The notes beneath the pieces are model-generated. The model saw nothing but the letters and a program-made list of their open reading frames with translations, was not told the origin of the DNA and did no database searches. From NCBI GenBank assembly GCA_963774455.1, contig CAVZFD010000006.1, positions 62,001 to 126,000 of the forward strand: a stretch of DNA of 64,000 nucleotides, given 5' to 3'. The stretch is from DATFVA01 sp963774455. Lineage in GTDB: Bacteria > Bacteroidota > Ignavibacteria > Ignavibacteriales > Ignavibacteriaceae. The translations under genes were made by a program, and so were the position numbers. Position 1 is the stretch's first letter, and each line of letters opens with the position of its first letter. Shown here piece after piece: positions 26,833-36,892 of this stretch.

Positions 26833-27552
26833 GTTATTTAACACCGGATCTGATTCCGTTATTGTATACCATTGAGTTCCATTATACCGCCAAATTCCAC
26901 CACCAACAGACCAAATATCATCTTTGCTGAAGCCAAAAATTGCTTGCAATCCTCCTATCCTCTTTTCAGGTTCCCATTGACTACCATCCCAATGTAAAAC
27001 CCCATAGACTGTATCATTTATTGTTACTCCACCCACTGCATAGACATTATTTTCATCTATACCCCAAACATCATAGAGGGCACTGCCGAAATCACCTATT
27101 GTGTATTCCTGCCAGGTGTAGTTATGTGAGGTTGGGGCTAGGGTTTTGACAGAAATTGTATTGCTGGTGTCTTTTATCTCTCCTGCGGTGTCTACTGTTA
27201 CTGCATAATAGGTGTACTCTGTGTTAAGCTGTAATCCTTCTCCGCTATTGTCATCTATTATGGTTGTATCTTTTACCAGAATAGGATATTCTGCTGCCAG
27301 CGTATCTGCTGAACTGAATGTTCTGAATAGTCTGATCTTCAGTGAGGAATCATTTACTGTAGACTGAACTCTTAGCGCAATGCTTCTGTGTGTGGTGCCT
27401 TCAACTGATATTGTAACAGTATCTTTTACCACCGGCGGCGGCTCAATAGGAGGGATGATGGGATTATCTTTCTTACAGGACGAAAAGAGAAGTATAAGAA
27501 ATAGAGCTATACTAATAAACATCCCTGCGGTTGTAATTTTTGTTTTATTCAT
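26245..27552 (-). CDS. Cassette lipoprotein 1 (FN3-like segment plus propeller-type repeats)
   Basis: The 435-residue protein has a lipoprotein signal with C26 in L-F-S-S-C-K-K-D-N-P. A proline-rich linker and a fibronectin III-like segment follow (about 45-145: T-V-T-I-S-V-E-G-T-T-H-R-S ... L-N-T-E-Y-T-Y-Y-A-V). The remainder has repeats such as D-V-W-G-I-D-E-N-N-V-Y-A-V-G, S-I-W-G-T-S-S-S-D-M-Y-L-G and D-I-W-G-F-S-E-N-D-I-Y-A-V-A, typical of a beta-propeller. Residues after about 240 are identical to lipoprotein 2. It starts 15 bases after exoprotein copy 2 and ends 18 bases before exoprotein copy 1, so it is inside one operon. Its signal peptide differs from that of lipoproteins 0 and 2. 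Confidence 0.85.
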   Translation of the reverse strand: MNKTKITTAGMFISIALFLILLFSSCKKDNPIIPPIEPPPVVKDTVTISVEGTTHRSIALRVQSTVNDSSLKIRLFRTFSSADTLAAEYPILVKDTTIIDDNSGEGLQLNTEYTYYAVTVDTAGEIKDTSNTISVKTLAPTSHNYTWQEYTIGDFGSALYDVWGIDENNVYAVGGVTINDTVYGVLHWDGSQWEPEKRIGGLQAIFGFSKDDIWSVGGGIWRYNGTQWYTITESDPVLNNNTPYTSIWGTSSSDMYLGSTWGKIIHWDGTKAEVMNVHSNVGAFLDIWGFSENDIYAVAGDVFQSLGELYHFDGVQWEIIRTGGPNKISYDTYGPFSSVWGINPSELYLQGNDLEVRRGNSWVTDFDFGVYTEKIRGSAGNNLFACGHFGLAAHYNGVDWKIFNGFPSIILRGVYVTENKVFIVGNNTIYEGVTQ

Positions 27553-27567
27553 AGTTATGATACCTGA

Positions 27568-30500
27568 TTACTTTAGGAGCAACATTTTCTTCGAGCTCAT
27601 ATAATCATTAGCCCGAAGCTGATATATATAAACACCGCTTGCCAGCCTTGAGGCATCAAAGTCAACCGAATATCTTCCCTGGTTTTTCTGCTCATTAACA
27701 AGGGTTGCTACTTCTTTGCCGAGTATATCATATATCTTAAGTGTTACAAATCCATTTTGCGGCAATTGGTAGTTTATCGTTGTTGAAGGATTGAACGGAT
27801 TCGGATAATTCTGCTCTAATGAATATGTGGCAGGCAACTCAGAACCTTTGAAATCTACCTTCTGGTAATTTTTTTTCTCAAGATTGAACACATCATTTTG
27901 TATGTCAGACAGGTTGTATCCAGCTGATCCCTGTACTGCTGTTACCAATCTCAGGTAATAATCACCTGCTTCTATGCTTGTTAAATCAACTTCGTAATCA
28001 ATATTGTCATAATCATCAAGGTTATTTTTATAGTATGTGATATTATCAAAGGTTCCAACGACTTCCTCATTTATTGATCTGACAAGTTCTGCTTTGAAGC
28101 TTACGATATCATTTTCTGTAAGTGAGGTATCCGCAAAATCCTTATTATTTACATAATAGAAATTTGAGAAGAATAAATTTGTATTCGGTGAAAGATAAAA
28201 ATCACTGCTTTTAACAGCACTATTTAATTCTTCTGCAGAGGAATATGAAAGAGTATCCGGGTGTTCTATAAAGGATATCACACTATCTGCAACTAATATA
28301 TCACCGATGTTGTAAATAAATTCCACTCCCTTCTTAATTATAACACCGGATCTGCCAAAAGTAACCTCACCGCCGGCAGCGATTTTGCCCACTCCTCCGC
28401 CACCTCCTGAGCAAGCTATCGGGATGCTGAAGTTCATTGATGACAGGTCAAGTACATAAGGTAAGATCGTCGTGTTTAATAAGGCCGCTTTCATATTCGA
28501 GAGTGATGTTCCATTACTAACACCAATTTGTATCCCATTTGTACCGAAGCAATAATTATTCGGCAGATACGAAGTGCCGATTCTCTTTGCTAATTTTGAA
28601 GCTCCGCCATTGTCTTCGCTCCAGCAAACAACACTCTCGGCATTAGTAGATGTGACAGATTTATTAAATGTATAGTTTACATTGTTACCGGTTTCAAAAA
28701 AGCTTCCCCAGGTAAATCCCGAAGCCATTGATATTATTTTCACCCGGGGATTTGAAGCCCCTGTTTCCTTTTTTTCTTTTTGTATACCCTGCTGTGGTGA
28801 GCCGGTCCAGCTTACCACCGGCAAACTTGCTGCCAAACTGATGGATGGAAACTGATTATAATAATATCCGCTGCCGGTTGAAATATCTGAATACTGACTA
28901 AAAGTCCGGTTATTTCCCTGCAACCTTGAATATAAATATTTGATAGATCTGTCCCCGCTTTGAAACACTATATGAATTTCATTCAGCCCGCTGACTTTAA
29001 CTCCGGCAACTGAAGGATATTTCGAGAAAGAATCAGAGTTGGGCAAACTGGCTTCAGTCTCCCAATTACTCCATCCGTTTAATGTCACATATCTGCGGAT
29101 ATATTTTAAGGGACTTGTAAAATCCTTCTTATACAATATAAACTGTTCATACGGGGTATATGCGATAACTGGCAATGCATTACCGAAAAAGGAAGAAGGG
29201 ATGTCAATTAACTTCGAAAATGGTTGTCCAAATAGATGCCTTTCATAAATTCCATATTGGTTTACCGGATTATATGCCTCAATAACAATCTCAATATCAT
29301 TATTTAATATGTCTACAGAAAAACTTTTGACAGTATAATCATACTCAATTTGATCATCCTGTGCCCAGTCACCATTAAAATTAGATGTTAGACTGTATGT
29401 ATACCAGAGTTTATCCATCGAAATGTAGAACAGGTGATAAATACCGTTGTCATCTCTCAACAGTTTGCTTTGTGTGTTTTTGCTGAAAGCATTTGTTGAG
29501 TTGGAACGAAGATGACCTTTGTAGTTAGCGGTGAAATACCCCGAACCTGGAATACTGTCTGGAATTTTAATGTTACTCCTCATACTATTTGTTGAGCCGT
29601 TATCCCATTTATAGAATGTCCAATCAGTGCCTAATGTGTTTAAAATAGGAGCAATTATTGTATACTGATCTTCATTGTTTTCGTATAAGAAGGCATTATA
29701 GACTGTGCCATATTGAACATTTTCTGGTGGCGTGGGATTCTGTTGCCAGTCTAATCCATAATTATCATTTGAACTTCCTCCTTCCAGATTATTTGTAACA
29801 GTAAGGGGGAGAGTAGGCTCATAGATTACCTGCATTTGAAATGGGTCGGATTCCCTTGTATATGGGTAAGATTTAATTAAGTGATTACCAAATGTATTTG
29901 CATAGCTCCAATTTCGACAAGCCCACCCGCTAATATTCCCGGTCACCAGAAAGTCGATTTGCTTAAAGGTATAAGAGTTACTATAATTAAGGGGATTACC
30001 CCCGGCAGGTATATTCGTAACATTTCCATTAATATTTATTTCGACAGGACTTGACGAAAAGTTAGTTCCTTGGTAGACGGTTAGATTTAGATTAACCTTA
30101 TTCGGTACTGCAGCGCATTTAATTACCGTTGGGTATTGAGTCCCAACCAGTGTATTCGATGTAAAAACTGAATAGATCATATCTTCAGTTGAGACCAAAT
30201 TAATGTAATCGCCTACAAAACCAGCATTTGAAAAACTTTGAGAGAAATCAAAATGATCTACTTCCTCGAAAGTATTTTCCTCGAATAAATAAAGTAGCGA
30301 ATAGATCGAGCTACTGGAAAGATTAATTTCCTCACAAGTGTAATAAGCAAGACATAGCTTTTTATCTGGGGTGGGAGTTATCCACGGGAAAAATTGCTGT
30401 CCGGTAACTGGAGGTATGTTTTCAACATTTAATACTTGCCAGTTGTTGCCGTAATCGGTTGATTTCGAAATTGCTATGCGATCTGTTCCATTGACTTTTT

Positions 30501-31395
30501 TTGCCCAGGATATATAAATTATATTATTTATAGAGGTTATCGAAGGGAAACTATTTACTCTAAAATGCTTGCCAGCAGGTGTACCATAAATGAACTGATT
30601 ATGTTCTACATCGTGATATCCTATATGTTCAAAACTACCGCTTACATTAATGGGAGAGTTGAAGCTCAACCCACCGTTACTTGATCTTGAAACTTTTATG
30701 CAAAATTGAGTGTCTGATAATTTTTCAATGAATGTAACATATACGTCACCTGAGCTTGAGCAATAAGGAATTGGACTTTGGATATCGGAAGTAGAAGAGA
30801 CAGTTCTAATCGAGTATGGATTAGAAAAATTATTTAGATCTGCTGCCGATGCATTGACTATCTGTATATATTTATTTGTGCCATTATCATATCTAAAAGC
30901 CACAAAAATTTTTGTCTCGTTCAGTGTGCTACCCTTTTTGACATATAGATAAGGTTTATCTATCGAAGTTGCTCCTGGGGCAGATCTAACCTCCACAGAG
31001 TTGGTTAGCCAGGTCTGACCAAAATTTGTACTTTTATTAATAAATACACCGCTGTGAGTGGCGGTACTCGATAAGTATACAAAATAAACTGCCCCAAATC
31101 CGTCGAAAGCCACCGATGGGTCAGAATCATCTATGGAAGAGCCGGTAAAACCTTTAGGTATATTTATCTGAGTCCAACTATTTCCTTTGTCATTCGAATA
31201 AAAAGAGCAGACTCGGTTGATATTGCCCCAATTATTATAATTGCAGCCCACAACGACATAATTATTGTATGCAGCTACAGATGGCTCGTTCGTGAAAATT
31301 GATGGGTCACCTGTATTTGAGACATTATGAGTATAATCATAAGTTTGCCCAAATACCGGGAAATAAAGAATTAAAAACAGGAAAAATAACTTCAT
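27568..31395 (-). CDS. T9SS Asp-box exoprotein, copy 2 (intact, 1275 residues)
   Basis: This is the only full-length member. The signal peptide ends at G16-Q17. Asp-box-like motifs lie at 67-74 (S-N-D-K-G-N-S-W), 122-129, 238-245 and 312-319 (S-T-D-Y-G-N-N-W), so the N-terminal domain is probably a sialidase-like propeller; catalytic sialidase residues were not identified. Residues about 545-650 are a copy-specific central segment. Then come a second beta-rich region, a run of five glycines (G-G-G-G-G-V-G-K), a domain shared with all copies, and the sorting domain. It should be exported through T9SS and attached to or released from the surface. RBS GGGAG precedes the ATG. Confidence 0.9.
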   Translation of the reverse strand: MKLFFLFLILYFPVFGQTYDYTHNVSNTGDPSIFTNEPSVAAYNNYVVVGCNYNNWGNINRVCSFYSNDKGNSWTQINIPKGFTGSSIDDSDPSVAFDGFGAVYFVYLSSTATHSGVFINKSTNFGQTWLTNSVEVRSAPGATSIDKPYLYVKKGSTLNETKIFVAFRYDNGTNKYIQIVNASAADLNNFSNPYSIRTVSSTSDIQSPIPYCSSSGDVYVTFIEKLSDTQFCIKVSRSSNGGLSFNSPINVSGSFEHIGYHDVEHNQFIYGTPAGKHFRVNSFPSITSINNIIYISWAKKVNGTDRIAISKSTDYGNNWQVLNVENIPPVTGQQFFPWITPTPDKKLCLAYYTCEEINLSSSSIYSLLYLFEENTFEEVDHFDFSQSFSNAGFVGDYINLVSTEDMIYSVFTSNTLVGTQYPTVIKCAAVPNKVNLNLTVYQGTNFSSSPVEININGNVTNIPAGGNPLNYSNSYTFKQIDFLVTGNISGWACRNWSYANTFGNHLIKSYPYTRESDPFQMQVIYEPTLPLTVTNNLEGGSSNDNYGLDWQQNPTPPENVQYGTVYNAFLYENNEDQYTIIAPILNTLGTDWTFYKWDNGSTNSMRSNIKIPDSIPGSGYFTANYKGHLRSNSTNAFSKNTQSKLLRDDNGIYHLFYISMDKLWYTYSLTSNFNGDWAQDDQIEYDYTVKSFSVDILNNDIEIVIEAYNPVNQYGIYERHLFGQPFSKLIDIPSSFFGNALPVIAYTPYEQFILYKKDFTSPLKYIRRYVTLNGWSNWETEASLPNSDSFSKYPSVAGVKVSGLNEIHIVFQSGDRSIKYLYSRLQGNNRTFSQYSDISTGSGYYYNQFPSISLAASLPVVSWTGSPQQGIQKEKKETGASNPRVKIISMASGFTWGSFFETGNNVNYTFNKSVTSTNAESVVCWSEDNGGASKLAKRIGTSYLPNNYCFGTNGIQIGVSNGTSLSNMKAALLNTTILPYVLDLSSMNFSIPIACSGGGGGVGKIAAGGEVTFGRSGVIIKKGVEFIYNIGDILVADSVISFIEHPDTLSYSSAEELNSAVKSSDFYLSPNTNLFFSNFYYVNNKDFADTSLTENDIVSFKAELVRSINEEVVGTFDNITYYKNNLDDYDNIDYEVDLTSIEAGDYYLRLVTAVQGSAGYNLSDIQNDVFNLEKKNYQKVDFKGSELPATYSLEQNYPNPFNPSTTINYQLPQNGFVTLKIYDILGKEVATLVNEQKNQGRYSVDFDASRLASGVYIYQLRANDYMSSKKMLLLK

Positions 31396-32001
31396 TACTC
31401 TTCTCCCTTCGAATTATTGTGTTACTCCTTCATAGATAGTGTTATTCCCCACTATGAATACTTTATTTTCTGTAACATAAACCCCTCTCAGTATTATGCT
31501 GGGGAATCCATTGAAGATTTTCCAATCAACTCCGTTATAGTGTGCAGCCAGTCCAAAATGACCGCAGGCAAATAAATTATTACCTGCAGAACCTCTTATT
31601 TTTTCAGTATAGACTCCAAAATCAAAATCTGTCACCCAGCTATTACCTCTTCTTACTTCAAGATCATTTCCCTGGAGATATAATTCGCTTGGGTTTATTC
31701 CCCAGACCGAGGAAAATGGTCCATAAGTGTCGTAACTGATTTTATTAGGTCCGCCTGTCCGGATTATTTCCCACTGAACGCCATCGAAATGATATAATTC
31801 GCCGAGGGATTGGAATACATCCCCTGCAACTGCGTAGATATCATTCTCTGAGAAACCCCATATATCTAAAAATGCTCCCACGTTTGAATGTACATTCATT
31901 ACTTCTGCTTTCGTTCCATCCCAATGAATAATTTTCCCCCAAGTACTCCCCAGATACATATCACTGCTGCTGGTTCCCCAGATGGAGGTGTAGGGGGTGT
32001 T
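29777..32001 (-). repeat. Duplicated block A, copy 2
   Basis: This is the partner of 24608-26832. It starts in the central part of exoprotein copy 2, where the sequence CCTTCCAGATTATTTG begins the identity, and ends inside lipoprotein 2 just after GTAGGGGGTGTT. Beyond both edges the paralogues differ strongly, which argues for recent conversion or duplication rather than shared slow divergence. Confidence 0.9.
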
Positions 32002-32703
32002 ATCGTGGAGTATGGGATCAGTATCTTCTACCCCCGTCCATTTTACCCCATCAAAATGAAAGATGCCTCCTCCTGCAACCCATATATCATCTTCGGTAAA
32101 TCCATAAATGATGGTTCCACCTACAGTACTGTCTGGGATCCATTCGGCTCCATTATAATGCAGAGCCCCATAGAATATGTTATTAATATAAACTGAACCT
32201 ACGGCCCAGACATTATTTTCATCTGTACCCCATACATCATCGAGGATACTGCCGAAACCTCCTATTGAATATTCCTGCCAGGTGTAATCGTGTGAAGTTG
32301 GGGCGAGGGTTTTGGCTGTTACTGTGTTGCTGGTGTCCTTTATCTCTCCTGTGGTGTCTTTGGTTACTGCATAGTATTTGTATTCCGTATCAAGAAGCAG
32401 TCCTTCTCCATTATGATCGTCTATTATTGTTGTATCCGTTACCAGAATAGAATATTCTGCTGCCAGGGTATCTGCTGAATTAAATGTTCTGAATAGTCTG
32501 ATCTTTAATGAAGAATCATTTACTGTCGACTGAACCCTTAGTTCAATACTTCTGTGTGTGGTGCCTTCAACAGATATTGTAACAGTATCTTTTACTACCG
32601 ACGGCGGCTCAACAGAAGGGATGATGGGATTATCCTTTTTGCAGGAGAAAAGGAGCAGGGATGAAATTAATAAAGCCGCCGCAGATAACAGAAGAATCTT
32701 CAT
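31414..32703 (-). CDS. Cassette lipoprotein 2, first gene of the array operon with the shared leader
   Basis: The 429-residue protein begins M-K-I-L-L-L-S-A-A-A-L-L-I-S-S, as lipoprotein 0 does, with lipidation at C21 in F-S-C-K-K-D-N. The FN3-like segment (about 40-135) and the propeller-type repeats follow. Residues after about 235 equal those of lipoprotein 1, whereas the preceding 100 residues differ, with W-I-P-D-S-T-V-G-G and D-I-W-V-A-G-G-G. It has the conserved promoter and leader directly upstream and is followed 18 bases later by exoprotein copy 2. The operon probably reads lipoprotein 2, exoprotein 2, lipoprotein 1, exoprotein 1. Confidence 0.87.
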   Translation of the reverse strand: MKILLLSAAALLISSLLLFSCKKDNPIIPSVEPPSVVKDTVTISVEGTTHRSIELRVQSTVNDSSLKIRLFRTFNSADTLAAEYSILVTDTTIIDDHNGEGLLLDTEYKYYAVTKDTTGEIKDTSNTVTAKTLAPTSHDYTWQEYSIGGFGSILDDVWGTDENNVWAVGSVYINNIFYGALHYNGAEWIPDSTVGGTIIYGFTEDDIWVAGGGIFHFDGVKWTGVEDTDPILHDNTPYTSIWGTSSSDMYLGSTWGKIIHWDGTKAEVMNVHSNVGAFLDIWGFSENDIYAVAGDVFQSLGELYHFDGVQWEIIRTGGPNKISYDTYGPFSSVWGINPSELYLQGNDLEVRRGNSWVTDFDFGVYTEKIRGSAGNNLFACGHFGLAAHYNGVDWKIFNGFPSIILRGVYVTENKVFIVGNNTIYEGVTQ

Positions 32704-32825
32704 ACTAAACCCCGTAGTTATAGTCTAAAATTCTCAGGTATTCAAAATAAACAGCAGCGCAAAATACTTTTTATCAGAATCCCTTGTTTTCCAATAACAA
32801 TATAGAAAAAAAATCTTAAAGTCAA
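32704..32825 (-). promoter_or_regulatory. Shared cassette promoter and leader, copy 2
   Basis: On the minus strand TTGACT (32820-32825) and TATATT (32799-32804) are 15 bases apart with a run of eight T. The leader then repeats that at 10568-10666 almost base for base, ending CGGGGTTTAGT before the ATG. The spacer is two bases shorter than in copy 1 and four shorter than in the remnant at 56 kb. Upstream, 32826-32967 shows no gene. Confidence 0.7.
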
Positions 32826-32967
32826 CCTTCTCCAAATATTCAAAATCAAAAATCCCGTTGCAGGCGAAACAATGTTAATACCTGCAAAGAAATCCCTAAA
32901 GTTCAGAATTGCAAAGCAGGCTAAAGATGCCGTAGCTCCTCCTAAGAAATAATATTCTTACCTTGAA

Positions 32968-33002
32968 ATGAAAAGAGGCTGCAATTGGGCAGCCTCTTCT
33001 TT
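32968..33002 (-). terminator. Cassette terminator after exoprotein copy 3
   Basis: On the minus strand AAGAGGCTGC pairs with GCAGCCTCTT and is followed by TTCATTTC. It lies 25 bases beyond the stop of exoprotein copy 3 and belongs to the same hairpin family as those at 15556 and 56967. Confidence 0.8.
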
Positions 33003-33024
33003 ATTCACCTCAACTGTTAATCCA

Positions 33025-36000
33025 TTATTTCAATAATAACATCTTCTTCGAGCTGACATAGTCATTAACCCGGAGCTGGTATAGATAAACACCGCTGGCA
33101 AGATGAGATGCATTGAAGTTAACTGAGTGCCTTCCCTGGTTTTTCTGCTCGTTAACCAGAGTTGCTACTTCTTTACCAAGTATGTCATATATCTTAAGTG
33201 TTACAAATCCATTTTGCGGCAATTGGTAGTTTATCGTTGTTGCCGGGTTAAAAGGATTGGGATAGTTCTGGCTGATCTCATAGGTGGATGGTACTTTATC
33301 TCCGTAATAGCTGGCATTCACATAGTTTTTCTTTGCGATCTCTGAAACATCGTTCTGTATCAGTCCAAGGTTATACTCTGCCTCTCCGCTTACTTCTGAG
33401 ACCAGTCTCAGGTAATAGCTTCCCTGCAGAATATCACTGCAGTTTATCTCGTACGAGATATTCTCATACTTCTCCAGGTTATTTTTGTTAAATGTTATCT
33501 CATCAAATACACCCATTATCTCCTCTGTGGCTGAATTCATTAGCTCCAGGCGAAAGGACACAGCCTCATCCTCGCTCAGGCTGTCGGCAAGTTCAGGGTT
33601 AAGCACATAGTACAGGTTGCTGAACCTTAGGCTTGAACTGCTGTTTAGTTCAAAATCAACAGTTCTCATAGCCTCATTCAGCTCTTCTGCTGTTTGAAAC
33701 TGGTTGGTATCAGTTGTTGTCACAAAATTAACGACACTATCGCCTGAGAGGATGTCTCCTGTGTTAAATACAAAGTTTATCCCCTTTACCATTATAAGTC
33801 CCGACCTGCCGTAGAGAACTGAGTTTTCCCCGGTAATCGAGCTTAGCTTCCCTATTTCACCTCCTCCCGCCTCCGCAGGCTATTGAGAAATCAGCATCCG
33901 ACTTGTTTATGACATATGGCAGGGACTCAGTATTAAAGACGAGAGCCTTCATATCTGCAAGGCTTCCTCCGTTGCTGATTACCGGCATTATTCCATTCGG
34001 GCTAAGCAAGGATGAATTACAGTAGCTGTCATTTATTCTCTTGACAAACTTTGTAGTCGTATTATTGTTTTCATTCCAGGCAATGACGGATTCATCAGCA
34101 GAGGAGGAAGAAGATGAGTTATTAAAGGTATTCAGTACTTCACTGCCCGAGATAAAGAAATTACCCCAGCTTCCTCCCACACGTGGTCTTACGACCACTC
34201 TTTTTGAAGGGAGCTGGGTACCGGTAAGCTTTCCTATCCCGGAGCCGTTATCTGCCGACCAGCTTACTATCAGGCTGTTCTTTCCCGTTATGCTGATAGA
34301 AGGTCTATGATGATTGATAAGCGGGCACTGATAAGAAAGAATTGTCAGATCAGAAACTCGTTTGTTTGGATCATTATAAAAATGAATATATTTTATCTGA
34401 CTGGGCTGATCCTCCCAACAGATATGGAGGCTGTGATCTGAGCTGTTTTTCTCTGCTGCTATGCTCACGTTTGATGAGGTTGATGAAGTACCCGAAAGGA
34501 TACCCGATTGCCAGGTCCAGCCATTTGTTCCTAAGGAATAATACTTATAGTAGATTCCGTGAGTATTATCCTTTTTGTAAAGGACCACAATTTCATACTG
34601 GTCTCCCTGACCGAAGGCTGCAACCACGGGCTTGGCATTACCGAAAAAGCTGGAATTATAAGTGTCAACTACTCTAGGTGAAAGAGTAAAATAATGATCA
34701 GGGTAAAGGTCGGCAGCCAGACAGATTTTTGAGACAGAGGGATCAGCAGGGTCGAAATATTCAAAAACCAAATACAAAGAATCATTTGAGAAGTATTCAT
34801 ATGGATTTTTTGCTGAACCTGTCGATATCCCCATACGGTCCAAAACATTAAACTCAGGATCCCATTGGTTAAAATTATCTGCTGATAAATCCCAGATAGA
34901 ACCCAAAGATTCATAAACCGTAGTATATGTTCCGAAGCCAAGGTAATGAAAGTTTTTTTGATAGGAATTGTAGGATCTATCAGAATTGGATCGGAAATGT
35001 CCTTTGTAGTTGGCGATGAAGTCTGTTGGGGCATTGATGGCATAATTTAGGACAGGATTTATTGAAGAGCCAGTACTCCAATTAAAGAAATACCAATCCG
35101 TATTTATACTAGTAAACTCTGGTACAAAAATAGAATATCTATCGTTCAATTCGGGCTGATAAACGAAAGCATTATAACCTTCACCTGAATTAATGGTATG
35201 GGGATCTTCGGGCTGCTTATCCCAGGTTACGCAGTATTGACCGCCCGTTATCGCGGCCTCCACCAAATTGTTCGTAACAGTCAATGGGAGCGTGGGCTGA
35301 AATATTACTTGGATGTGAAATGGCTCAAATTCTTTTGTATATGGGAAAGATTTAATTAAGCGATTACCATATGTATTTGCAACGTCCCAATTTCTACAAG
35401 CCCACCCACTAATATTCCCGGTCACCAGAAAGTCGATTTGCTTAAAGGTATAAGAGTTACTATAATTAAGGGGATTACCCCCGGCAGGTATATTTGCAAC
35501 ATTTCCATCAATATTTATTTCGACAGGATTTGAAGAAAAATTAGTTCCTTGGTAGACGGTTAAATTTAGATTAACCTTATTCGGTACTGCAGCGCATTTA
35601 ATTACCGTTGGGTATTGAGTCCCAACCAGTGTATTCGATGTAAAAACTGAATAGATCATATCTTCAGTTGAGACCAAATTAATGTAATCGCCTACAAAAC
35701 CAGCATTTGAAAAACTTTGAGAGAAATCAAAATGATCTACTTCCTCGAAAGTATTTTCCTCGAATAAATAAAGTAGCGAATAGATTGAGCTACTGGAAAG
35801 ATTAATTTCCTCACAAGTGTAATAAGCAAGACATAGCTTGTTATCTGGAGTGGGAGTTATCCACGGGAAAAATTGCTGTCCAGTACCTGGAGGTATATTT
35901 TCAACATTTAATACCTGCCAGTTGTTACCGTAATCGGTTGATTTCGAAATTGCTATGCGATCTGTTCCATTGACTTTTTTTGCCCAGGATATATAAATTG

Positions 36001-36874
36001 TATTATCTATAGAGGTTATCGAAGGGAAGCTATTTACTCTAAAATGCTTGCCAGCAGGTGTACCATAAATGAACTGATTATGTTCTACATCGTGATATCC
36101 TATATGTTCGAAACTACCGCTTACATTAATGGGAGAGTTGAAGCTCAACCCACCGTTACTTGATCTTGAAACTTTTATGCAAAATTGAGTGTCTGATAAT
36201 TTTTCAATGAATGTAACATATACGTCACCTGAGCTTGAGCAATAAGGAATTGGACTTTGGATATCGGAAGTAGAAGGGACAGTTCTAATCGAGTATGGAT
36301 TAGAAAAATTATTTAGATCTGCTGCCGATGCATTGACTATCTGTATATATTTATTTGTGCCATTATCATATCTGAAAGCCACAAAAATTTTTGTCTCGTT
36401 CAGTGTGCTACCCTTTTTGACATATAGATAAGGTTTATCTATCGAAGTTGCTCCTGGGGCAGATCTAACCTCCACAGAGTTGGTTAGCCAGGTCTGTCCA
36501 AAATTTGTACTTTTATTAATAAATACACCGCTGTGAGTGGCGGTACTCGATAAGTATACAAAATAAACTGCCCCAAATCCGTCGAAAGCCACCGATGGGT
36601 CAGAATCATCTATGGAAGAGCCGGTAAAACCTTTAGGTATATTTATCTGAGTCCAACTATTTCCTTTGTCATTCGAATAAAAAGAGCAGACTCGGTTGAT
36701 ATTGCCCCAATTATTATAATTGCAGCCCACAACGACATAATTATTGTATGCAGCTACAGATGGCTTGTTCGTGAAAATTGATGGGTCACCTGTATTTGAG
36801 ACATTATGAGTATAATCATAAGTTTGCCCAAATACCGGGAGATAAAGAATTAAAAACAGTAAAAATGCCTTCAT
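33025..36874 (-). pseudogene. T9SS Asp-box exoprotein, copy 3 (one frameshift)
   Basis: It starts M-K-A-F-L-L-F-L-I-L-Y-L-P at 36874 and ends K-K-M-L-L-L-K, about 1283 residues if joined. The frame breaks near 33860, in the C-rich stretch coding the glycine run: copy 3 has one extra base compared with copy 1. This leaves a 1005-codon frame without a sorting domain and a separate 3' part. The N-terminal half resembles copies 1 and 2 with scattered substitutions. Residues about 540-640 are unique, and the distal part equals copy 1. Without the sorting domain the product could reach the periplasm but not cross the outer membrane by T9SS. Confidence 0.85.
33241..34944 (-). repeat. Duplicated block B, copy 3
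   Basis: This is the partner of 22584-24285, covering the distal half of exoprotein copy 3. Differences from copy 1 are a handful of substitutions, the extra base near 33860 and the two bases absent in copy 1. Confidence 0.85.
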
Positions 36875-36892
36875 TAATCTTCTCCCTTCGAA

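Noticed and set aside
22368..31395. Sialidase enzymatic activity for the Asp-box exoproteins
   Set aside because: Asp boxes are structural and occur in many non-enzymatic propellers; the arginine triad and catalytic tyrosine/glutamate could not be placed from sequence alone.
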